Position numbers and translations under genes: made by a program. Of a stretch of 5,105 bases of DNA, positions 1 through 4,749 are shown in pieces (positions within the stretch are counted from its first letter, which is position 1; each line of letters starts with the position of its first letter). Below the pieces are notes generated by a model. That model was not told the origin of the DNA, did no database searches, and worked only from the letters and a program-made list of their open reading frames with translations. Origin of the DNA: Govanella sp037189785 (GTDB taxonomy: Bacteria; Pseudomonadota; Alphaproteobacteria; Sphingomonadales; Govanellaceae). Location of the stretch: positions 1 to 5,105 of the forward strand of contig JBBCIP010000146.1 in assembly GCA_037189785.1 (NCBI GenBank), read 5' to 3'.

Positions 1-1161
1 GAAACGACCAATTCCAATTACAAAACCGGTTCCACCAGCACGAACTTCTGTGGGAAAAGATTGTGCGAATATCGCCACCAAACCAGCCATTGCTCCATTT
101 GCAAAGAAAAGAGCTATTGCAGCGGATAAAGAAAGTGCCTGAATATTTGGTTCTACAAATCCAAAGGCTGAAACACAGACTGTTCCTAAAAACATCGCTC
201 CAATAGTTAGGCCGCGCACACGAAAACGGTGAGTTAATATACCCAGAAAGAGTGACCCTATCACACCACCTGTTGTGGCCCAGAATAACACTCGCCCAGC
301 TTCCGCTGGCGTAAAGCCCATATCCACAACAATCTTTGGTACCCACTTAATAACAAAGTAAAATGTCATTACATGTGCAAAGTAAGAGAGTGTCAGTAGT
401 ATTGTTGTCATTACAAGATCACGTTCAAACAAACGACGGAACGATGAGCTATTTGTAATTCGATTTATCGGAGGCAGGCTCACATTCTGGCTCTGTCCCA
501 TGCGTGCAAGCGTTGCCTTAATACGTATTAAGGCATTTTTGGGTTGCTTTTGTGCAAGCCAAAGTACCGATTCCGGCAACAAAAAAGCAAATGGGATACA
601 CAATAAACCTAATCCAGCACCCAGTATAAAAACGCTACGCCAGTCATAGTGATTAAGCAATTCAGCCGCAACTACACCCCCCAATGTTGCGCCGACTGGA
701 TATCCTACCGCAACAAGAGTGATAAAGAAATTTCGATGACGATCATTGGAGAATTCAGCAACTGTGGCACCGATTGCTGTCAACATGCCACCAATACCAA
801 ATCCAGTGATGAGACGCCAAATCATCAGTATTTCTACATTCTTTGCCGTTGCGGCGAGGGCCATGCCGGTAGTCATAAGTATAAGGCAGCCAATAATCAT
901 CGGGCGCCTTCCAATCCGGTCACAAACATTACCAAGACACATTGATCCGATGGCCATACCTATAAGCTCCATCGCCAGCACTATTCCTAGAGCGCCATGA
1001 TCAATTCCCCACTCAGCTGCAATACCTGGAGACGCATAACTAATTGCCAAAACATCAAAACCATCGATGGCTTGAATAAAAACGCAAAAGGAAATCGCAA
1101 GTATTTGCGTTCGCCCCATAGAAGAATTAGCGATAATAGCTTGAGGATGTTCGGTCTTCAT
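1..1161 (-). CDS. MFS transporter, aromatic acid:H+ symporter (AAHS) type, C-terminus cut by the window edge
   Basis: This open frame runs from ATG at 1161 to base 1 with no stop, giving 387 residues of an inner-membrane transporter; family members are usually about 400-450 residues, so roughly the last membrane segments are missing. Seen: the DGFDV motif in the first membrane segment (residues 33-37, two acidic residues typical of PcaK/BenK-like AAHS carriers), the major-facilitator loop motif GNVCDRIGRRP (77-87), RLITGFGIGG (116-125), PES after segment 6 (196-198), a polar central loop (about 205-245), then further hydrophobic segments and PTEVRAGGTGF near the edge. The family imports aromatic carboxylates such as 4-hydroxybenzoate or benzoate with protons. 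It follows the UbiD-type gene by 39 bases with its own ribosome site, so it is probably the distal gene of the same operon. Substrate is not readable. A perfect 22-bp palindrome lies in the central-loop coding region. Confidence 0.9.
   Translation of the reverse strand, partial: MKTEHPQAIIANSSMGRTQILAISFCVFIQAIDGFDVLAISYASPGIAAEWGIDHGALGIVLAMELIGMAIGSMCLGNVCDRIGRRPMIIGCLILMTTGMALAATAKNVEILMIWRLITGFGIGGMLTAIGATVAEFSNDRHRNFFITLVAVGYPVGATLGGVVAAELLNHYDWRSVFILGAGLGLLCIPFAFLLPESVLWLAQKQPKNALIRIKATLARMGQSQNVSLPPINRITNSSSFRRLFERDLVMTTILLTLSYFAHVMTFYFVIKWVPKIVVDMGFTPAEAGRVLFWATTGGVIGSLFLGILTHRFRVRGLTIGAMFLGTVCVSAFGFVEPNIQALSLSAAIALFFANGAMAGLVAIFAQSFPTEVRAGGTGFVIGIGRF
514..535. repeat. Perfect 22-bp palindrome inside the MFS coding region
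   Basis: The half-site TGCCTTAATAC is followed immediately by its exact reverse complement, centred on TACGTA, giving 22 bases with no mismatch. It encodes residues around ALIRIKA in the central cytoplasmic loop. On the plus strand it is followed directly by five T (536-540), so it looks like an antisense terminator-type hairpin, although its stem is AT-rich. The 8-mer GTGCAAGC occurs on both sides (504-511 and 552-559). A perfect palindrome of this length is not expected by chance in 5 kb. Whether it is a protein site, an RNA hairpin or a coincidence of coding is unknown. Confidence 0.75.
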
Positions 1162-1168
1162 TGTATTG

Positions 1169-1175
1169 CCTTCCT
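1169..1175 (-). promoter_or_regulatory. Ribosome binding site of the MFS transporter gene
   Basis: On the minus strand AGGAAGG lies 7 bases before the ATG at 1161, a good Shine-Dalgarno match at normal spacing. It supports that ATG over the in-frame ATG 14 codons later. The 39-base gap to the upstream stop holds no convincing terminator, which fits co-transcription with the decarboxylase gene. Confidence 0.7.
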
Positions 1176-1200
1176 ATAACCACCTAAGCTAGTTGGTAGG

Positions 1201-2688
1201 TTATTCTGGATGAAAATGAGTAATTGATGGGGCCGCTCCAGAGAATCCGAGCTCATTCCAGCGGTGAGCAACCCCATCATATGTGCTTCGTCTAAGCAGA
1301 CTACGTTGGGGCAACTCACTGAGGTAACGGTGAGGCTTGCACGCATTGATCAGTGCTTTGGAGCCATAAAAGCGAGCATCCGGCGGCAAACTTGAGTCCG
1401 AAGGGAAAGAAAAGGTATTGCGTAGTATATCGATGTCAGTATTTGGATCAGCACGTGTCGTTATCGCCCAGAGAACTTGGTCAATATCTGTAGGATCAAC
1501 GTCTTCGTCTACTGCTACAATCCATTTTGTCGCATATACGGCGGCAGGGCATTGCGCCGTGAGTGCAAGTACTTGTGCTGCGTGTCCAGGATAAGCTTGT
1601 TTTAATGATACAACCACAAAACCATAACCAGATGCTGCCGCTGGGTGTGCATATGCTCCGAGGACTCCAGGCACTCCCATTTTTTCAAGATTATCTAGAA
1701 TTCTAGCGGAACGCAGAATGACATGATAGGCACCTATTTCACAGGACGGGTAGTCAGCCATTAGAGCTGCCGTGAGAATAGGTCGCCGTCTGCGGTGAAT
1801 TGCTTTGACCGTGATAATGCTTGCAGGCTCCGCTTGGCCACTATAGAATCCATGAAATTCCCCAAGTGGTCCTTCCATCTCAATTTCATCCGGATAAACG
1901 AGTCCTTCGATAACAAATTCCGCATTTGCTGGGATTGGCAAACTGACAAATTCGGCCTCTGTGAGTTCCACTGGGCCGTTCATAAAACCGCCAGCATAGT
2001 CTAGTTCAGATTCATAAGGTCCAAAACTTTGAGTTGCGGCGAGGAATAGGGCAGGATCCATACCGTACGCAACCACGACCTCTGCCGGTCGACCCTGGAC
2101 CCAAGCAGCTTCACAATTTCGCCTCCCATGCCGACCAGGCGCCATAACCAAACCAACTTTATTCGAATTAAAAAGTTGTTGTCGATAGACCCCGGCATTA
2201 AGTACATCGGTCTTATGATCGCGAGTAATCGTTACGTTGGCCGTACCAATATAAGGACCGCCATCATTAGGCCAAAATTTGGGAACTGGTAGACGCGTTA
2301 AGTCAATGTTATTGCCAGTCTCAATAATTTCATTTACTGGAGCGGAACTTTTTGGAACCATGATAGGCGGTATTTTCTTTTTCATAAGCTGTCGGGATTC
2401 AGCTATCATATCTTTAGTTGAAAGCGACGGATCGAGTCCCACAGTCAGGGCAAACCGCTCCTTACTAGATCCTAAGATATTCGTCAGGATCCGAATATCA
2501 GAGTTATTCCCGGCTAGATTTTCGAACAGCAATGCAGGACTGTTGCCACGTTGTGATGCCAATAACGTAATGGCACTTAGTTCCTCGATTGGGTTGACTG
2601 ATGCACTAACCCTATGCAGTAAATTATGTCGCTCAATAAGCTGCAACCATTGTTCGAGATTATGAAATGATGCTAAATGTTCGCTCAT
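1201..2688 (-). CDS. UbiD-family prenylated-FMN-dependent (de)carboxylase
   Basis: This 495-residue protein has the usual length for the UbiD/Fdc1/AroY family, cytoplasmic enzymes that use prenylated FMN to decarboxylate aromatic or alpha,beta-unsaturated acids, often reversibly. Aligning motifs by eye with fungal Fdc1 (N168, R173, H191, E233, E277, E282), the matching residues are N164 and R169 in NAGVYRQQ, H187 in PGRHGR, E228 in ESELDYAGG, and E272 and E277 in EGPLGEFHG. The spacings agree closely (5, 18, 41, 44, 5). Thus both the metal/cofactor ligands and the R-E-E catalytic set are intact. ATG at 2688 has GAGGA 4 bases upstream (2693-2697). The gene lies 32 bases after the RidA-like gene and 39 before the transporter, so it is very likely in one operon. 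No UbiX flavin prenyltransferase or VdcD-like zinc-motif small subunit is present here. The substrate is inferred only as a pathway carboxylate; a role in ubiquinone synthesis is unlikely given the neighbours. Confidence 0.93.
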   Translation of the reverse strand: MSEHLASFHNLEQWLQLIERHNLLHRVSASVNPIEELSAITLLASQRGNSPALLFENLAGNNSDIRILTNILGSSKERFALTVGLDPSLSTKDMIAESRQLMKKKIPPIMVPKSSAPVNEIIETGNNIDLTRLPVPKFWPNDGGPYIGTANVTITRDHKTDVLNAGVYRQQLFNSNKVGLVMAPGRHGRRNCEAAWVQGRPAEVVVAYGMDPALFLAATQSFGPYESELDYAGGFMNGPVELTEAEFVSLPIPANAEFVIEGLVYPDEIEMEGPLGEFHGFYSGQAEPASIITVKAIHRRRRPILTAALMADYPSCEIGAYHVILRSARILDNLEKMGVPGVLGAYAHPAAASGYGFVVVSLKQAYPGHAAQVLALTAQCPAAVYATKWIVAVDEDVDPTDIDQVLWAITTRADPNTDIDILRNTFSFPSDSSLPPDARFYGSKALINACKPHRYLSELPQRSLLRRSTYDGVAHRWNELGFSGAAPSITHFHPE

Positions 2689-2720
2689 CGAGTCCTCAAA
2701 TTTCTTAATTCAAACGAATG

Positions 2721-3131
2721 TTATACAGTAGAAAGCGCGATGGCTTGCGCTTCAATCAGATAAGCTGGGCGCCCGAGCTCAGCAACGCCCACGGCAGTTG
2801 ATGGCGGGCAATGATCCGCGAACATTTCTTTCGAAATAGGCATAATTTCGCCGAAAATATCTTGAAGACTGCGGCTATCTCGACCCACAACAACATAATA
2901 GGTTATATGAGCGACTTTACTTAAATCGCTTCCCGCAATTGTCAAAACCTTTTCAAGGTGTCGGAGGCAATTCCGCAGCTGTTCAGCATAGCCTTCTGGA
3001 ATATTACCGTTCTCATCTCCACCTAATGTACCAGAAGCGTATAACATTGATCCGACACGCGAGATCTCAGAATAGCCGAGCTGTCGAAGGAGCTGATCGC
3101 GTTCTGGCCGATTTATAACCTCAAAATTCAT
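2721..3131 (-). CDS. RidA/YjgF/YER057c/UK114-family protein lacking the catalytic arginine
   Basis: At 136 residues this is a standard-length RidA-fold protein, normally a cytoplasmic trimer with ligand pockets between subunits. Family marks are YASGTLGGDENGNIPEG (31-47), the central QLRNCLRHLEKVLTIAGSDLSKVAHITYYV segment (51-80) and the C-terminal LIEAQAIA (125-132), which keeps the conserved glutamate (E127). In E. coli RidA the 2-aminoacrylate-hydrolysing arginine lies in PARSCVEVA; here the aligned stretch is PPSTAVGVA (109-117) with serine at the arginine position (S111). That places it outside the archetypal imine deaminases, among subgroups without the arginine. Relatives in aromatic pathways include 2-aminomuconate deaminases, so a deaminase or intermediate-handling step is possible but not shown. 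Start: ATG at 3131 with GAGGA 4 bases upstream. It is separated by 86 bases from the regulator gene, the longest spacer in the window. Confidence 0.88.
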   Translation of the reverse strand: MNFEVINRPERDQLLRQLGYSEISRVGSMLYASGTLGGDENGNIPEGYAEQLRNCLRHLEKVLTIAGSDLSKVAHITYYVVVGRDSRSLQDIFGEIMPISKEMFADHCPPSTAVGVAELGRPAYLIEAQAIALSTV

Positions 3132-3135
3132 TTTA

Positions 3136-3142
3136 TCCTCTT
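3136..3142 (-). promoter_or_regulatory. Ribosome binding site of the RidA-like gene
   Basis: AAGAGGA on the minus strand sits 4 bases before the ATG at 3131. It is the strongest ribosome site in the cluster and fixes the start of the RidA-like protein. Confidence 0.65.
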
Positions 3143-3170
3143 ATTAATTGACACGACGCCACCAAGTACA

Positions 3171-3210
3171 CATTCCCCTAAAGAATGTATATTTCTTGAT
3201 TAAGAATGAT
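3171..3210. promoter_or_regulatory. Candidate operator: repeated AAGAATG/CATTC motifs before the RidA-like gene
   Basis: Within the 86-base spacer the plus strand carries AAGAATG at 3181-3187 and again at 3202-3208, 21 bases apart (two helical turns). TTCTT in opposite orientation lies between them (3193-3197) and CATTC before them (3171-3175). The arms form overlapping inverted repeats (3171-3187, 3181-3197, 3193-3206). TATACA within this block, reading on the minus strand, could be a -10 element, but no good -35 box is seen. The layout suggests a regulator site controlling the RidA-UbiD-MFS half of the cluster. GntR/FCD operators usually contain a GT...AC core; only an imperfect one (TGTATAT) is present, so the assignment to the neighbouring GntR protein is inference. 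Confidence 0.35.
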
Positions 3211-3217
3211 TACTAAT

Positions 3218-3937
3218 TCAATAGTTACTATTCGCGCGCTCAATAGTCCCGGCTACGTGTTCCCGCGCCATCTCACGTGCAGCTTGTTGATCTTCAGCAA
3301 GAATTGCTTCAAAGATTGCCAAATGCTCGTCCTGGGAGTGGTACTCACGATTTCTCCCAGCTGACAATTTCCGAGATAATTTAATGCTAGGCTCTAGATA
3401 TTGCTTGATGAAAGCGAAGAAAGATTCGAAATGCGGATTTCCTGTTGCTGAACAAATAGCCTCATGGAAATCAAGGTCGGCTTTAACGCCAGCTTCAATG
3501 TCACCCGATTTCACAGCGCGCTCCATAGCCTTTATTGCTTTGCGCATACTATTGATATGTGATTGTTTACGACGTAAAGCGGCCAGCCCGGCAGCTTCCA
3601 CTTCAAAACCAGAACGTAACTCAAGCACATTCAACAAAGCGTCTCTGTCTGATTTATCGGGAACATCCAACCGGAACGGATAATAGATATGATTTGCAAT
3701 TACAAAAGCACCAACCCCTTGTTTGGTCGAAATCAGGCCATCGGCACGCAAATGAGAAATAGCCTCACGCATTACTGTACGACTGACACCAAACTGCTGC
3801 GCTAGCACTTGCTCTGATGGCAACGCATCACCAAGCTGATGCTTGCCACTTAAGATCTCATCACTAAGAGCACACCGAACTTGCTCTGTTAAGTTTGGAC
3901 CTCTCGTGATTTTTAGTGCATTTGCAATTTGCTTCAT
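3218..3937 (-). CDS. GntR-family transcriptional regulator, FadR/FCD subfamily
   Basis: This 239-residue regulator has the two-domain layout of the FadR subfamily. Residues about 15-80 are the GntR winged helix: LTEQVRCALSDEILSGKHQLGDALPSE, then the recognition segment FGVSRTVMREAISHLRADGLI and the wing TKQGVGAFV. Residues about 95-235 are the helical FCD ligand domain. The four metal ligands expected in FCD proteins can be placed: D154 and H158 in ADLDFHEAI, H205 in DEHLAIFEAI and H227 in AREHV. Such proteins bind small carboxylic acids and are most often repressors released by a pathway acid. The gene lies in the same direction as its neighbours, 29 bases after the small protein gene, inside the cluster. 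The ATG at 3937 has only a weak ribosome site (GGTAAG), compatible with low expression. Upstream of the ATG is TAAGAATGAT, also found after the gene, so autoregulation is conceivable. Confidence 0.92.
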   Translation of the reverse strand: MKQIANALKITRGPNLTEQVRCALSDEILSGKHQLGDALPSEQVLAQQFGVSRTVMREAISHLRADGLISTKQGVGAFVIANHIYYPFRLDVPDKSDRDALLNVLELRSGFEVEAAGLAALRRKQSHINSMRKAIKAMERAVKSGDIEAGVKADLDFHEAICSATGNPHFESFFAFIKQYLEPSIKLSRKLSAGRNREYHSQDEHLAIFEAILAEDQQAAREMAREHVAGTIERANSNY

Positions 3938-3947
3938 ATCATTCTTA
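3938..3947 (-). promoter_or_regulatory. TAAGAATGAT motif at the regulator start, matching one downstream of the gene
   Basis: The minus-strand 10-mer TAAGAATGAT directly precedes the regulator ATG. The same 10-mer occurs on the plus strand at 3201-3210 in the spacer after the gene, so the two copies bracket the regulator in inverted orientation. It overlaps the weak ribosome site, so it could be a translational element, half an operator or a chance match. Confidence 0.25.
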
Positions 3948-3966
3948 CCAATTTATTCTAAAAAAC

Positions 3967-4170
3967 CTACCCGAGAATTTCTCTTATATCCTTAGCGAAT
4001 ATTTCGTACTGCTTTCCATCCACTTTATGAGGGAGTGCCTCACTCGCAAGATAACAGCAAAAAAGCCACACGCCATCTTGAGGATTATACATGGTCTCCA
4101 CATCTGAGCCATCCACTAAACGCAACCTCGTACCCACCTCAATATCCATAATATTTAGGATAATATCCAC
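3967..4170 (-). CDS. Small protein of unknown function between dioxygenase and regulator genes
   Basis: I do not recognise this protein. It lies 23 bases after the dioxygenase beta subunit gene and 29 before the regulator gene, so it is probably co-expressed with the dioxygenase. Two starts are possible: GTG at 4170 (67 residues), with AGAG upstream at usable spacing, or ATG at 4149 (60 residues, beginning MDIEVGTRLRL), with no clear ribosome site. The shorter form looks more like a natural beginning. It is acidic to neutral and soluble, with no signal peptide or membrane segment. The alternating hydrophobic pattern (VGTRLRLVDGSDVETMY, GVWLFCCYL, KQYEIFAKDIREIL) suggests a small beta-barrel or SH3-like fold. 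Two adjacent cysteines are present but no CxxC metal motif. Role could be an assembly or accessory factor for the dioxygenase; that is a guess from position alone. Confidence 0.7.
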   Translation of the reverse strand: MDIILNIMDIEVGTRLRLVDGSDVETMYNPQDGVWLFCCYLASEALPHKVDGKQYEIFAKDIREILG

Positions 4171-4173
4171 ATT

Positions 4174-4194
4174 AAATCTCTATTTAGTAGATTT
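4174..4194 (-). promoter_or_regulatory. Weak hairpin covering the small gene's ribosome site
   Basis: AAATCT (minus strand 4194-4189, starting in the beta-subunit stop codon) can pair with AGATTT (4179-4174) across a 9-base loop. The second arm overlaps the AGAG that would serve the GTG at 4170. A ribosome finishing the beta subunit would open it, so coupling is possible. The stem is only six pairs and mostly A-T, so this is tentative. Confidence 0.25.
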
Positions 4195-4736
4195 CATAAA
4201 AATATCGACAAATTTTTAGAGAGAAGCACATTCTGATCAAGATAAATCGTACGCCGCGCAATACGCCAACCATCGTCTGTACTGCGCAAAACATCCTCAC
4301 GCTTACCCACTAGTGTTGTTTCTTCTGCTTCCATCCGATTTCTATAGATGAGAAAGCGTGAACGGACCTTCACGGACAGCGGAGAGGGTAATTCGCCATC
4401 CATCTCAATGATCCGAATATTGGTCACGATATGTGATACACGAGATCGCGGCTCTTCGGACCAATGAATACCCGTAGCAAGTTGGGCGACACGTTTTTCT
4501 AAGATCTCTTTGCCTTCATTTATCCACGCACTGCCACTTTCTTCATCGCTGTACTCATCTTTGTTAACGCGACTTATCGGTATGTTCTGAGCTATTGGCA
4601 TCCAGTATCGCACATCCTCGGTAAAAAGTTTTATCCAATCTTTAAACTGCCTGAAGTCCAGAAGGTCAGCTTCGGCATAAAGGAATTCCTCGATTTCCCG
4701 ATGAAGTAAAAGCTCCTCTACTGTTGGCTTAGCCAT
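4194..4736 (-). CDS. Aromatic ring-hydroxylating dioxygenase, small (beta) subunit
   Basis: This 180-residue protein has the length and sequence of the beta subunits of naphthalene/biphenyl/3-phenylpropionate-type dioxygenases (about 160-195 residues). These adopt a cone-shaped NTF2-like fold and form alpha3-beta3 hexamers, with a mainly structural role. Family marks are the N-terminal ELLLHREIEEFLYAEADLLD followed by FKDWIKLFTEDVRYWMPI, then the central VSHIVTNIRI strand, FLIYRNRMEAEETTLVGKREDVLR, and DDGWRIARRTIYLDQNVLL near the C-terminus. An in-frame GTG one codon earlier (4739) is possible, but the ATG at 4736 is better placed, 7 bases from AAGGA. That ribosome site overlaps the alpha stop codon, so the two subunits are translationally coupled, as expected for a stoichiometric complex. 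It has no catalytic metal site of its own. The specific substrate cannot be read from this subunit. Confidence 0.95.
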   Translation of the reverse strand: MAKPTVEELLLHREIEEFLYAEADLLDFRQFKDWIKLFTEDVRYWMPIAQNIPISRVNKDEYSDEESGSAWINEGKEILEKRVAQLATGIHWSEEPRSRVSHIVTNIRIIEMDGELPSPLSVKVRSRFLIYRNRMEAEETTLVGKREDVLRSTDDGWRIARRTIYLDQNVLLSKNLSIFL

Positions 4737-4743
4737 CACTCAA

Positions 4744-4749
4744 TCCTTA
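4744..4749 (-). promoter_or_regulatory. Beta-subunit ribosome site overlapping the alpha stop codon
   Basis: The minus strand reads TAAGGA, in which TAA is the alpha-subunit stop and AAGGA is the Shine-Dalgarno of the beta gene. The distance to the ATG at 4736 is 7 bases, against 4 to the alternative GTG at 4739, which decides for the ATG. This overlap is a simple arrangement for translational coupling of alpha and beta. Confidence 0.7.

Noticed and set aside
649..1179. Plus-strand open frames of 60-98 codons opposite the transporter gene
   Set aside because: They are antisense to a long, fully consistent membrane-protein frame with clear family motifs. Their translations show no recognisable domain.
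1695..1706. 12-bp palindrome CTAGAATTCTAG in the decarboxylase gene
   Set aside because: About one perfect 12-bp palindrome is expected by chance in a window of this size, and nothing else marks the site.
2279..2665. Plus-strand open frame of 128 codons opposite the decarboxylase gene
   Set aside because: It lies wholly antisense to the UbiD-family coding sequence, has no recognisable domain and no good ribosome site, so it is a shadow of the real gene.
3148..3153. TTGACA on the plus strand as a -35 box
   Set aside because: It points against all genes in the window, and no -10 element lies at suitable spacing.
3171..3217. Rho-independent terminator after the regulator gene
   Set aside because: Possible stems are five A-T-rich pairs without a following T-tract on the minus strand, so read-through into the RidA-like gene is more likely.
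3967..4170. VdcD/YclD-type small subunit of a hydroxyarylic acid decarboxylase
   Set aside because: Size is similar and a UbiD protein is nearby, but the CPRC-like zinc-binding motifs of that family are absent and the sequence pattern does not fit.
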